From: XYD12-FULL-36-8 sp964613805 | Lineage (GTDB): Bacteria > Bacteroidota > Ignavibacteria > Ignavibacteriales > Ignavibacteriaceae | Direction of reading: 5' to 3' | Length of the DNA: 64,000 nucleotides | NCBI GenBank assembly: GCA_964613805.1 | Contig: CAZTJF010000004.1 | Span: forward strand, 1 to 64,000 | Shown here: one piece after another, positions 37,183 to 46,446 of the stretch | Layout: every line of letters begins with the position of its first letter | Numbering within the stretch: position 1 is the stretch's first letter | Position numbers and translations under genes: made by a program | Notes under the pieces: generated by a model | What the model saw: only the letters and a program-made list of their open reading frames with translations | Database searches by the model: none | Told to the model about the DNA's origin: nothing

Positions 37183-37887
37183 ATGAGAACTTTAAAAATA
37201 TTTTTTATTATCCAATTGCTAAGTATTTTCTGTTTGGCACAGTCAAATAATTATTTTGCGGGCGGAGGCGCTTCTTATTTACTGCCTGTAGGAGGATTAG
37301 CGAATAGGTATAAGCCGACGATTGGCGGCTCGATATACTTTGGCAAATCAGTAAGCGAGAAATGGAGTTGGTATGGTAAACTGGAGTATTTTAAATTCGA
37401 TAAAGAAAATACAGATAAGCTTTTCTTAACACGCTCACTTACAGTCAGGGGCATAACAGATAAATATAAACTGCCGATACCAAAACTTGTAATGGAACTT
37501 TCTATTGTGGGAATAACAGCGAACGCAAATTATAAATTATTAAGTTCAGATGTGTTGGAGGGAAATCTTACGATTGGTTTTGGAGTGTATAATTGGAAGG
37601 ATGATCGAGGGGAGTATTATGACTCGTTGTTTTATACAATTCCTAATGACACAACTTTTCTCGCATTATATTTAAATGTTCCTCAAAAAACATTAAACGA
37701 TTGGAGCGGTGGATTTAATCTTGGTTTTGATTTCAGTTATCAAGTGTTCAATCCGATCTGGATAAATATCTCAGCTAATTATAAAGCTATCTTAGGTGAA
37801 CTTTGGACGACTCTATCGCTTGATTTGGAAAACGTCAGTACATTCCAGATGTTTGATGCAAGAGCCGGAATAAAAATTAATTTTTAA
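37183..37887 (+). CDS. Outer-membrane beta-barrel protein
   Basis: A 234-residue protein with signal peptide (IFFIIQLLSIFCLAQ) and a predicted small barrel: FAGGGASYLLPVGGL, LEGNLTIGFGVYNW, GFNLGFDFSYQV, final strand DARAGIKINF. It begins 2 nt after the preceding barrel gene and ends the operon that starts with the TonB receptor. Function unknown. Confidence 0.72.
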   Translation: MRTLKIFFIIQLLSIFCLAQSNNYFAGGGASYLLPVGGLANRYKPTIGGSIYFGKSVSEKWSWYGKLEYFKFDKENTDKLFLTRSLTVRGITDKYKLPIPKLVMELSIVGITANANYKLLSSDVLEGNLTIGFGVYNWKDDRGEYYDSLFYTIPNDTTFLALYLNVPQKTLNDWSGGFNLGFDFSYQVFNPIWINISANYKAILGELWTTLSLDLENVSTFQMFDARAGIKINF

Positions 37888-37934
37888 GATTCTGATCCTC
37901 AGCAAAATAAAAGCAAATACTCAAGAAAAGATTA

Positions 37935-38012
37935 AAGTCCTGTTAGGGACTAAATATTTGTAGAAAAGTATATCAAAAAAAATAAAGAAGTCCTGTAGGG
38001 ACGAAATATTCT
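37935..38012. repeat. Two direct copies of a GTCCTGTTAGGGAC element
   Basis: AAGTCCTGTTAGGGACTAAATATT (start 37935; key part GTCC-loop-GGGAC) recurs at about 37988 as AAGTCCTGTAGGGACGAAATATT. Each forms a small hairpin followed by AAATATT. Confidence 0.6.
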
Positions 38013-38046
38013 CAATTCTCCCCCGCACATAACATAAGATATTATT

Positions 38047-39177
38047 ATGAAAAAATTATTTTTTCTGCTGCCATTAATTTTATTTTCATGCAACAAGGCT
38101 GATGAAGAAAAACTTGCAACGGCAGTTAGGGGAGTTTGGCTGACCAATGTTGACAGTCATGTTCTGAATTCAAAAGCTGGAATTGACAGCGCAGTTAATT
38201 TCTGTGACGAACTCGGTATCAATACATTTTTTGTAGTTACCTGGAATAAGGGTATGACTCAGTATCCAAGCAAAATTATGAAAGAATTCACAGGAGTTGA
38301 GATAGATACTCTTTTCACTGACAGAGATCCATTAAAAGAATTAATTGATGCCGCTCATGCAAAAAATATAAAAGTAATTGCGTGGTTTGAATTCGGCTTT
38401 TCATCTTCCTATCAATTAAACGGCGGTGAAATCATCAGACGAAAACCTGAATGGGCTTCAAAGGACGTGAACGGAAATCTGGTGAGTAAGAATGGATTTG
38501 AATGGTTGAATGGATTTCATCCTGATGTGCAAGAGTTTATGCTTTCGTTGATAATGGAAGTTGTGAACAACTATGATATTGATGGAATTCAAGGAGATGA
38601 TCGTCTCCCCGCAATGCCATCCGAAGCAGGTTATGATGACTATACTAAAAAACTTTATGCTGATTCTCACAATGGTATGCTTCAACCCAATGATTTTAGA
38701 GATACAGCTTGGGTTCAATGGCGTGCTGAATTGATAACAGATTTCATGCGGAAAATTTATGAAAGAGTGAAAGCCGCAAAGAAAAATGTAATTGTATCAA
38801 TGGCGCCAAGCATTTATCCTTGGGCTAAAGAAGAATATCTGCAGGATTGGCCTGAATGGGTTAGACGAGGTTACATTGAATTAATTTGTCCGCAGGTTTA
38901 TCGTTATGAATTCAAGGATTATAAAATTGCATTAGAAGAAATAATTAATGGACAAGTTGATAAACAGAATCTTCACAAATTCTATCCGGGAATTCTTTTA
39001 AAGGTTGGGGATTATTATCCCTCTCGCGAATATCTCAGGCAAATCATTGAAGAAAATAGAAAGCACAACATAAATGGTGAAGTTTTTTTCTTTTATGAAG
39101 GTTTGAAGAAATATCCTGGCTTAATCAGAGATTCTTTGTATAATGGAAAAGCAAAGTTTCCGGAGTTGTTGAAATAG
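38047..39177 (+). CDS. GHL10-family glycoside hydrolase lipoprotein
   Basis: A 376-residue lipoprotein (lipobox LILFSC, Cys at about 15). The family-10-like glycosyl hydrolase (GHL10/DUF187) TIM barrel is visible: RGVWLTNVDSHVL, INTFFVVTWNKG, DPLKELIDAAHAKNIKVIAWFEFGF, DIDGIQGDDRLPAMP, VSMAPSIYPWAKEEYLQDW and IELICPQVYRYEF. Acidic residues in IQGDDR and WFEFGF are candidates for catalysis. The probable role is attack on a surface or dietary polysaccharide. It lacks the C-terminal domains of the longer paralogue at 39545. Confidence 0.88.
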   Translation: MKKLFFLLPLILFSCNKADEEKLATAVRGVWLTNVDSHVLNSKAGIDSAVNFCDELGINTFFVVTWNKGMTQYPSKIMKEFTGVEIDTLFTDRDPLKELIDAAHAKNIKVIAWFEFGFSSSYQLNGGEIIRRKPEWASKDVNGNLVSKNGFEWLNGFHPDVQEFMLSLIMEVVNNYDIDGIQGDDRLPAMPSEAGYDDYTKKLYADSHNGMLQPNDFRDTAWVQWRAELITDFMRKIYERVKAAKKNVIVSMAPSIYPWAKEEYLQDWPEWVRRGYIELICPQVYRYEFKDYKIALEEIINGQVDKQNLHKFYPGILLKVGDYYPSREYLRQIIEENRKHNINGEVFFFYEGLKKYPGLIRDSLYNGKAKFPELLK

Positions 39178-39185
39178 TTATGGTT

Positions 39186-39457
39186 GTAGACTAAAGTCCG
39201 AGTATTGTTTTTGTTTCCTTCAACCCCAGACTTAAGCGTCTGTTGCATAACTTAATTAGTTCCGGCATTTTCCCAAAGGGATGGCTTCGCCAATGCCGGA
39301 GATTCAAATTCCCGAAGAGGGTTCGGGCTTTAGCCAAAACAATTGTGAATATTTGGACTAAAGTCCCTCGTTTTTTTTAACTTAATTAAGCACGTTCTAA
39401 AGAACGTGCCTAGTGAAACAGAAAAGGACACTTACGCAACACTCCCTTAAGTCTGGG
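39186..39457. repeat. Composite palindromic-repeat island
   Basis: The 39178-39544 gap has no gene but many hairpins. An outer pair is CCCCAGACTTAAG (39224-39236) with CTTAAGTCTGGGG (39445-39457), with GTTGCATAA / TTACGCAAC just inside. Within it are TCCGGCATT...AATGCCGGA (39261-39300), GGACTAAAGTCC (39355-39366) and GCACGTTCT-AA-AGAACGTGC (39390-39409). The nested layout parallels the repeat after eno. Confidence 0.7.
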
Positions 39458-39544
39458 GTTTTAGCACGAATCAACTAAATATGGCGTTAGCCATGACTGA
39501 TCAATCTTTATGTCATAGCGAAATAAAATTACAATCAATCTTAC

Positions 39545-41440
39545 ATGAAAAAAACACTTTTTGTTTTACTGACTGTTTTTAATTTTTCCATCCATGCTCA
39601 GAGCAATCCTGAGATGAGAGCGGTATGGCTTACAAATGTTGACAGCCCTGTTCTTCTCAGCGATGCATCAATCGCAAGTGCAATGGATTATCTCGCATCT
39701 ATCAATGTTAATGTTGTTTTCCCTGTTGTTTGGAACAAAGGATACACGCTTTATCCAAGCGCTGTAATGGATAACTTATTTGCAAAACCAATTTGGCCTA
39801 CCGTTGCCGGGCGTGATCCTCTAAAACAAGTTGTACTTGAAGCGCATCGCAATGGAATTGAAGTTATTCCATGGTTTGAGTTTGGATTTTCAACATCGTA
39901 CTCTGAAAATGGTGGGCACATCATTACAAGATTTCCAAGCTGGTCAGCTAAGAATGTTGCGGGCAATCTTGTGGTTAAAAATGGATTCGATTGGATGGCA
40001 GGTACAAATCTCGAAGTTCAAAATTTTATGCTCTCGCTCATGATGGAAACAATTGATAATTACGATGTTGATGGAGTTCAAGGTGATGACCGCCTGCCAG
40101 CTATGCCGATTGAAGGCGGATATGATTCGGCTACAGTTGCAATCTATAAATCGGAACACTCAGGCAATAATCCGCCAAGTTCATATACTGATCTCAATTG
40201 GAAAAAGTGGAGAGCAGATAAGCTGACTCAATATTTTCAACGAATGAAAGATTCGGTTAAATCACGCGGCAATCAAATAGGAATGTCTGTTGCTCCAAGT
40301 CCATACTCATTTGGTTACGATGAATATTTGCAAGATTCAAAAACTTGGATGGAATTAGGCATCCCAGATAATTTTATTCCACAGCTTTACCGCCAAGATT
40401 TAAGTTCATATACTTTCGAGTTGGACAAAGCTTTGGGTTATGTCCCTGTTGACAAGCGCGATAGGTTTTTCGCTGGCGTGCTTGCTAAAATTGGAAGCTA
40501 TGTTATTTCTCCATCTTTACTTTTAAATTCGGTTCAGACAAATCGTTCAAAGAATGTTAAGGGGGAATCATTTTTCTTTTACGAAGCGTTAAGAGCAAAC
40601 AACAATCAACTTGGTGACACTCTGAAAAAGACATACTATACTCAGAGATCGTTATTGCCATATCGCAATGGAAATGATTTCAGGCCGAAGGCGGAAATCG
40701 TAAATGAGAATGATGCCGGTGCAGTACTAAGTGGAAATTGGCAGCAAGTTCCGGTTGTTGGTTATAAACCATTCGTGTATTGGACAAACGATTCGGCAAC
40801 CTATTCTTCAATTGAATATTCTTTTAATCCTCCTGCCGATGCATGGTATGATCTTTATGTGTGGATGATTCCCAATGTTACATTCACAAGCCAGGCGAGA
40901 TACGTTGTTTATTCCGGCAATGATTCAACTGAAATTATTTTGAACCAGCGTGACCAGAAAAACACCCGTTGGATAAAACTTAAATCGGTTTATTTAACAG
41001 CTGGACAAAAGCGGATATTAAAAATTGATAACACTTATCTTGAAGGTGGAAAGTATCTTGTTGCAGATGCTGCTATGATTATGATTAACCGCAAGCTGTC
41101 GCCAAACGTGATCATTACTAATGTCAAACAAGAAAATGAAGTCGAAACTATAATCCCGAAAGGATTTTCTCTTCAGCAGAATTATCCCAATCCATTCAAT
41201 CCAGATACAAAAATAAGGTATGCTATTCCCCTCTTGGGAGGGGATGAAAGGGGTGGGTTAGTAACCATGAAGATTTTCGACATTCTCGGCAATGAAATTG
41301 AAACATTAATAAATGAAGAAAAATCCCCCGGCACATACGAAGTGACATGGAATGCGGTGGAACTCCCAAGCGGAGTATATTTTTATCAGTTGAAAGCTGG
41401 TTCATATATTGAAACTAGAAAGATGATGCTGCTGCAGTGA
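39545..41440 (+). CDS. GHL10 glycoside hydrolase with golvesin-like domain and T9SS sorting domain
   Basis: A 631-residue secreted enzyme. Signal peptide, then a GHL10 barrel about 20-375 that is clearly paralogous to the lipoprotein upstream (MRAVWLTNVDSPVL, IPWFEFGFSTSY, DVDGVQGDDRLPAMP, MSVAPSPYSFGYDEYLQD). Residues about 390-520 look like a golvesin/xanthan-lyase C-terminal-type beta-sandwich, a likely carbohydrate binder (WYDLYVWMIP, LVADAAMIM). A T9SS type A domain ends it (NYPNPFNPDTKIRYAIP). Between its first strand and VTMKIFDILG the coding sequence holds a GC-rich palindrome-like insertion encoding LLGGDERGGL. Confidence 0.88.
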   Translation: MKKTLFVLLTVFNFSIHAQSNPEMRAVWLTNVDSPVLLSDASIASAMDYLASINVNVVFPVVWNKGYTLYPSAVMDNLFAKPIWPTVAGRDPLKQVVLEAHRNGIEVIPWFEFGFSTSYSENGGHIITRFPSWSAKNVAGNLVVKNGFDWMAGTNLEVQNFMLSLMMETIDNYDVDGVQGDDRLPAMPIEGGYDSATVAIYKSEHSGNNPPSSYTDLNWKKWRADKLTQYFQRMKDSVKSRGNQIGMSVAPSPYSFGYDEYLQDSKTWMELGIPDNFIPQLYRQDLSSYTFELDKALGYVPVDKRDRFFAGVLAKIGSYVISPSLLLNSVQTNRSKNVKGESFFFYEALRANNNQLGDTLKKTYYTQRSLLPYRNGNDFRPKAEIVNENDAGAVLSGNWQQVPVVGYKPFVYWTNDSATYSSIEYSFNPPADAWYDLYVWMIPNVTFTSQARYVVYSGNDSTEIILNQRDQKNTRWIKLKSVYLTAGQKRILKIDNTYLEGGKYLVADAAMIMINRKLSPNVIITNVKQENEVETIIPKGFSLQQNYPNPFNPDTKIRYAIPLLGGDERGGLVTMKIFDILGNEIETLINEEKSPGTYEVTWNAVELPSGVYFYQLKAGSYIETRKMMLLQ

Positions 41441-41447
41441 TTTAGAG

Positions 41448-41563
41448 ATTAAGATGAAGATTAAGAGGTAAACCCATTTCTCAAAGAGCTCGAGTGTTTT
41501 TATCTTATCATTTCTGTCCGCCTTTAGATAAATCTTTATCGTAATCTTAATCTTCATCTTAAT
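41448..41563. repeat. Perfect 19-bp inverted repeat
   Basis: ATTAAGATGAAGATTAAGA (41448-41466) is exactly complementary to TCTTAATCTTCATCTTAAT (41545-41563), with a 78-bp spacer. It separates two T9SS genes. The arms are strand-biased purine/pyrimidine tracts. Confidence 0.75.
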
Positions 41564-41636
41564 ATAAAAGGACTTGACATTCATCCAACTTTTTCACTTT
41601 TTGGCATGAGAAATTATAATTTTAAGGAGCGAGAAC

Positions 41637-43745
41637 GTGAAATCCTTAAAGCTTACACTCTTAATAATTCTTTTTAACTTTCCTCAATTATACTCACAAT
41701 GGTTTTGGCAGAATCCACTGCCGCAAGGAAATGTTCTGCACAATGTTAAATTTATTGACTCATTGACTGGTTGGGCGGTTGGAGAGCATGGAACAATTCT
41801 CAGTACCACAAATGGAGGAATAGACTGGATTTCTCAAATAAGCGGGACTACAAATAGTTTGTTTGGTGTTTCCTTTAGTGATGTAAATAATGGAACAGCT
41901 GTTGGTGGTGGTTGGAATGGCCAAGGCTACGAGAGCACAATTCTCAGAACCACAAACGGAGGAATAAACTGGACTAACCAGGCAAGCGGTACGACGGTCC
42001 AATTGCGTAGTGTCTGCTTTAGCGATGTAAATAACGGCATAACTGTTGGAGATACCATAATTTTAAGAACAACAAACGGTGGAGTACACTGGACCATCCA
42101 AACATGTGGAACTGGTTTGAGTAGTGTCTCCTCTAGTGATGTAAATAACGGTACAGCTGTTGGAATTTATGGCACAATCCTCAGAACCACAAATGGAGGA
42201 ATAACTTGGGCTTACCAGGCAAGCGGAACTACAAACTATTTGAGAAGTGTCTGCTTTAGTGATGCAGATAACGGTACAGCAGTTGGATATCTGGGTACAA
42301 TACTCAGAACTACAAACGGAGGATTAAACTGGACTACTCAAGCCAGCGGAACTACAAACTATTTGTATAGTGTCTCCTTTAGCGATGCAAATAACGGTAC
42401 TGCAGTTGGATATGATGGCACAATCCTCAAAACCACAAACGGAGGAATAACTTGGACAAATCAAATAAGCGGGATTAATTTTCATTTCTTGAGTGGCGTA
42501 ACCTTTAGTGATGCAAATAACGGAACGGCTGTAGGTGAGAGAGGCACAATCCTCAGAACTACAAACGGAGGTACAAACTGGACTATCCAAGCAGGAGGAT
42601 TTGATGTAAATTTGTATGGTGTCTCCTTTAGCGATACAAATAACGGAACGGCTGTAGGTCAGAGAGGCACAATCCTCAGGACCATAAACGGTGGCTTAAA
42701 CTGGACTACTCAAGTAAGCGGAACTACAAACCATTTGTTAAGTGTTTCCTTTAGCGATGCAAATAACGGTACCGCTGCAGGATATTCTGGTACAATTCTC
42801 AGAACCACAAATGGAGGCATAAATTGGACTATGCAAGCAAGCGGAACTACGGATCATTTGTATAGTATCTCTTTTAGCGATTCAAATAACGGAGTGGCTG
42901 TTGGTTGGCATGGCAGAATCCTCAAAACCACAAACGGAGGAATAAACTGGACTACTCAAGCAAGTGGATCTTCTTACGATTTGTATGGTGTCTCTTTTAG
43001 CGATTCAAATAACGGTATGGCTGTCGGATGGCATGGCATAATCCGTAAAACCACAAACGGAGGAATAAACTGGACTTTTCAAACAGGTGTATCTTTTTAC
43101 ACTTTACATTGTGTCTCGTTTACTGATTCAAATAACGGTACAACAGTTGGAGAATATGGCACAATCCTCAGAACCACTAATGGAGGGAATACTTGGATTA
43201 CACAATCAAGTGGAATAAGTCCTTTAAACGCGGTATATTTCACAGATTCAAAAAACGGAACGGTTGTTGGAAAAGGAACAATTCTTCATACAACCGATGG
43301 TGGAACAAATTGGTTTTCTCAGTCAGGTAGTATTACCGAAGCTTTACATGGGGTTTTCTTTATTAGTGTAAAGGAAGGTTGGATAGTTGGGGACAATGGC
43401 ATTATTCTACACACTACAAACGGCGGCGTAACTTTTATTGAAGAGCAGCAGATTGATGAAATACCAAAAGAGTTTTTGCTTTCCCAGAATTATCCCAACC
43501 CATTTAACCCAAGTACAAAAATAAAATATAGTATTCCGTCAAATGTGAAACGTGAGACGGAAAACGTTACTCTTAGAGTTTACGACCTCCTCGGCAGTGA
43601 AATTGAAACATTGGTTAACGAAGAAAAATCTCCCGGCACATACGAGGTAACGTGGAATGCTGTAAATCTCCCAAGCGGACTATACTTTTATCAACTACGT
43701 GTTGGTTCATTCATCGAAACAAAGAAGATGATTTTACTGCGGTAA
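41637..43745 (+). CDS. Secreted 14-repeat YCF48-type propeller protein with T9SS sorting domain
   Basis: A 702-residue secreted protein. It starts at GTG with AAGGAG upstream, followed by a signal peptide ending LYSQ. Residues about 30-610 comprise 14 blade repeats of about 41 residues (SFSDANNGTAVGYDGTILK, TTNGGINWTTQASGTT). Repeats 4-11 are nearly identical even in DNA, indicating recent duplication or gene conversion. The C-terminus is a T9SS type A domain (NYPNPFNPSTKIKYSIP ... KKMILLR). It has the same plan as the protein at 124-2571, with much more uniform repeats. Likely a surface adhesion or binding scaffold. Confidence 0.88.
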   Translation: MKSLKLTLLIILFNFPQLYSQWFWQNPLPQGNVLHNVKFIDSLTGWAVGEHGTILSTTNGGIDWISQISGTTNSLFGVSFSDVNNGTAVGGGWNGQGYESTILRTTNGGINWTNQASGTTVQLRSVCFSDVNNGITVGDTIILRTTNGGVHWTIQTCGTGLSSVSSSDVNNGTAVGIYGTILRTTNGGITWAYQASGTTNYLRSVCFSDADNGTAVGYLGTILRTTNGGLNWTTQASGTTNYLYSVSFSDANNGTAVGYDGTILKTTNGGITWTNQISGINFHFLSGVTFSDANNGTAVGERGTILRTTNGGTNWTIQAGGFDVNLYGVSFSDTNNGTAVGQRGTILRTINGGLNWTTQVSGTTNHLLSVSFSDANNGTAAGYSGTILRTTNGGINWTMQASGTTDHLYSISFSDSNNGVAVGWHGRILKTTNGGINWTTQASGSSYDLYGVSFSDSNNGMAVGWHGIIRKTTNGGINWTFQTGVSFYTLHCVSFTDSNNGTTVGEYGTILRTTNGGNTWITQSSGISPLNAVYFTDSKNGTVVGKGTILHTTDGGTNWFSQSGSITEALHGVFFISVKEGWIVGDNGIILHTTNGGVTFIEEQQIDEIPKEFLLSQNYPNPFNPSTKIKYSIPSNVKRETENVTLRVYDLLGSEIETLVNEEKSPGTYEVTWNAVNLPSGLYFYQLRVGSFIETKKMILLR

Positions 43746-43756
43746 TGGACTGGGAG

Positions 43757-43819
43757 TAAGAGAAAGAGTAAGATGAGTTAGTTTGAAATTTCTTTCTCTT
43801 ACTCGTACTCTTTCTCTTA
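43757..43819. repeat. 13-bp inverted repeat of purine/pyrimidine tracts
   Basis: TAAGAGAAAGAGT (43757-43769) and ACTCTTTCTCTTA (43807-43819) are exact inverted repeats; an additional TTCTTTCTCTTACT lies between. Similar in style to the inverted repeat at 41448. Confidence 0.65.
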
Positions 43820-43904
43820 ATCAATTTTATCGTAAATTTCCTATCAGAATTTCACATCACTAGTAAACAAACAAAAATTTTAATCATAAATAGGGAGAAC
43901 CAAA

Positions 43905-45296
43905 ATGGATTTTAGAATGGAATCGGACAGCATGGGTTCTATTAAAGTTCCCACGGATAAATATTATGGCGCTCAAACTGCACGATCTCTAATGAATTTC
44001 AAAATTGGCGGAGAAAGGTTTCCTACTGAACTAATTCGTGCGTTGGCAATTGTGAAAAAAGCTGCGGCATTAACTAACCACGAACTTGGGACATTACCAA
44101 AAGAGAAATTGGATTTAATTCTGCAAGCGGCTGAAGAAGTAATAGAGGGCAAACTGAATGATCATTTTCCGCTCGTTGTTTGGCAGACCGGAAGCGGCAC
44201 TCAAACAAACATGAATGTTAACGAAGTTATTTCAAATCGTGCAATTGAAATTTCGGGTGGAGCAATGGGAAGCAAAAAACCAATTCACCCGAATGATGAT
44301 GTGAACAAAGCACAATCAACCAACGATGCTTTTCCAACTTCGATTCATGTTGCCGCTGTTGAGGAAATTCACAGAAGATTACTTCCGATGGTTACTAAAC
44401 TCCGTGATGCGCTTGACGAGAAAGCTAAAGCATTCAGAAGTATAATTAAAATTGGCAGAACGCATTTAATGGATGCAACTCCGCTAACACTCGGACAAGA
44501 ATTCTCAGGCTATGCGCATCAATTAACAAGGGGATTGGAAAGAATCAATGACAGCTTGAAACGGCTTTATGAAATCCCGCTTGGAGGAACTGCTGTTGGA
44601 ACCGGGCTTAATACTCACCCAGATTACGCAGTTAAAGTAGCAGCTAAAATTTCTGACCTAACGGGAAAACCATTTAGAAGTGCTGATAACAAGTTTGAAG
44701 CAATGGCTGGAAAAGATGCACTGGTTGAAATGCATGGTATTCTTAAAACTCTCGCTGTATCACTCATTAAAATTTCAAATGATATTCGCTGGCTTGGTTC
44801 AGGTCCTAGATGTGGAATCGGAGAAATTAGTTTGCCGGAAAATGAACCGGGAAGTTCAATCATGCCAGGAAAAGTAAATCCAACTCAATCTGAAGCAATG
44901 ACAATGGTATGCGCTCAAGTATTTGGAAATGATGTTACTGTAAACTTTGCCGGAGCAAGCGGCAACTTTGAACTGAACGTTTTTATGCCGGTTATCGCTT
45001 TTAATGTTTTGCAGTCAATAAAATTACTCGCAGATGCATGCGAAAGCTTTACCGATAATTGTGTTGTGGGTATTGAAGCAAACGAAGCAAACATTAAAAA
45101 ACATCTTGAAAATTCGTTAATGCTTGTGACTTCGCTTAATCCTGTGATTGGATACGATAACGCTGCGAAGGTTGCTAAGAAAGCTCACAAGGAAAATAAA
45201 ACTCTAAAAGAAGCGGTTATCGAATTAGGACATTTGACTTCAGAAAAATTTGATGAAGTAGTTAGACCTGAAAAAATGATCGGACCGAAAGTTTAG
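43905..45296 (+). CDS. fumC: Fumarate hydratase, class II
   Basis: A 463-residue Fe-independent fumarase interconverting fumarate and malate in the TCA cycle. The superfamily signature GSSIMPGKVNP is present, with the flexible loop serine. Other matches are YYGAQTARSLMNF, TGSGTQTNMNVNEV, NDAFPTS, RTHLMDATPLTLGQEFSGYA and GGTAVGTG. The length and TQTNMNVNE favour fumarase over aspartase, whose sequence differs in this region. A ribosome-binding site (AGGGAG) precedes the ATG. It appears to stand alone. Confidence 0.95.
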   Translation: MDFRMESDSMGSIKVPTDKYYGAQTARSLMNFKIGGERFPTELIRALAIVKKAAALTNHELGTLPKEKLDLILQAAEEVIEGKLNDHFPLVVWQTGSGTQTNMNVNEVISNRAIEISGGAMGSKKPIHPNDDVNKAQSTNDAFPTSIHVAAVEEIHRRLLPMVTKLRDALDEKAKAFRSIIKIGRTHLMDATPLTLGQEFSGYAHQLTRGLERINDSLKRLYEIPLGGTAVGTGLNTHPDYAVKVAAKISDLTGKPFRSADNKFEAMAGKDALVEMHGILKTLAVSLIKISNDIRWLGSGPRCGIGEISLPENEPGSSIMPGKVNPTQSEAMTMVCAQVFGNDVTVNFAGASGNFELNVFMPVIAFNVLQSIKLLADACESFTDNCVVGIEANEANIKKHLENSLMLVTSLNPVIGYDNAAKVAKKAHKENKTLKEAVIELGHLTSEKFDEVVRPEKMIGPKV

Positions 45297-45306
45297 TATT
45301 TTCTTA

Positions 45307-45357
45307 GCGGCTTTGCGACTTGGCGTGAAAAGTTTTCTCGCAAAGACGCAGAGCCGC
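45307..45357. repeat. GCGGCTTTGCG inverted repeat
   Basis: GCGGCTTTGCGACTTGGCG (45307-45325) pairs with CGCAAAGACGCAGAGCCGC (45339-45357) at 16 of 19 positions. This TTTGCG-rich palindrome is unlike the other families in the window. It might act as a weak terminator for fumC. Confidence 0.6.
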
Positions 45358-45368
45358 AAAGTAGAATT

Positions 45369-46043
45369 ATGAATAACTGGAACGGAATAGTATCGCTGCT
45401 GATTGCTTGTCTTGAGCTGATTTTCATATTTAATCTTTTAATCTTTGCTGAAAAGAATAAGCTAAATTGGATAATCACCGGCATCGTGTTTCTTCTTTTC
45501 GGTTATCAAGCTATTGAGTATTTCATTTGCGGCATTGGACTTTCAAGTTCATTCATGGCTTATCTTGCATTTGTGGATATCACATTTCTTCCGCCATTAA
45601 ATTTATTATTCATTTTCACTTTATTTAAATATAAGCACAAGTTAGTTCCACTGATATTTTTACCGGCAGTATTTTTTGTAATCTATTATTCCATGGTGAT
45701 GAGTGAGTTTGAATCAGTAAAATGCACAGTCCTTCATGCAACTTATAATTATCCTTTAGGCGATGTTTACGGATTTTTTTATTATCTGCCATTGTTGACA
45801 GCGTTTATTTTAATTGTAAAAAATCTGAAACAAGAGAAGAAACAAAAATTTCCTATATCTCTCAAGTATTTAATTTATGGACATCTCAGCTTAATTATTC
45901 CTGCGGCAGTTGCATTTACATCATTATCTTTAGGTTATACTGGATTCAGAGATTCAATCGAAAGCATTCTCTGTAAATTCGCCTTTTTATATTGTTTAGT
46001 TCTGGTATATTTTGCTCTGTCGAATAAACAAAAAGCTGCATGA
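45369..46043 (+). CDS. Seven-helix integral membrane protein of unknown function
   Basis: A 224-residue protein with about seven hydrophobic helices and few charged residues except short basic loops (KYKHK, KQEKKQK). The layout resembles the 7TM sensor modules found at the N-terminus of some kinases, but no kinase domain follows. It is coupled by a 4-nt overlap (ATGA) to the next small gene. No signature residues were recognised. Confidence 0.7.
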   Translation: MNNWNGIVSLLIACLELIFIFNLLIFAEKNKLNWIITGIVFLLFGYQAIEYFICGIGLSSSFMAYLAFVDITFLPPLNLLFIFTLFKYKHKLVPLIFLPAVFFVIYYSMVMSEFESVKCTVLHATYNYPLGDVYGFFYYLPLLTAFILIVKNLKQEKKQKFPISLKYLIYGHLSLIIPAAVAFTSLSLGYTGFRDSIESILCKFAFLYCLVLVYFALSNKQKAA

Positions 46044-46375
46044 ATGAAATCATCTTAAATATTTATTTAATTATCAACGAAGGTATGGTGGTTGAGTTCA
46101 AAGCTTTCAGCTACCAGATTGAAGGCGGCGATGATCATAAAATTGATTTCTTAAAGAGAAATGCAGCAGCAGATTTTTCCAGAGCATATAACTTTGATGC
46201 TCCAACTGATAAGCATGGAAAATTTATGCCGTACACCAAATTTGCGAAGCTTGAAAAAAGCGGGAGACAGTACGAATTATTCGAAGAAATATTTACAAGT
46301 TTCAATCTACCGGAGAGACCGCTGATTTGCGTTACACCCGTGGTAGATGGTAAAATTTTTTCAGCTTCTTCATAA
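46040..46375 (+). CDS. Small protein of unknown function
   Basis: A 111-residue soluble protein with acidic and aromatic residues (FKAFSYQIEGGDDHKIDFLKR in outline; key part YQIEGGDDH). It overlaps the membrane protein gene by 4 nt, so both are probably co-translated. An alternative ATG at 46085 would remove a short hydrophobic lead (IILNIYLIINE). No family recognised. Confidence 0.6.
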   Translation: MNEIILNIYLIINEGMVVEFKAFSYQIEGGDDHKIDFLKRNAAADFSRAYNFDAPTDKHGKFMPYTKFAKLEKSGRQYELFEEIFTSFNLPERPLICVTPVVDGKIFSASS

Positions 46376-46446
46376 CAAGACAATTTCTCATTTTCAGAAT
46401 AAAACTATAAACATTATCTTTATTTCCATCAATTAAGAGTTGAATA

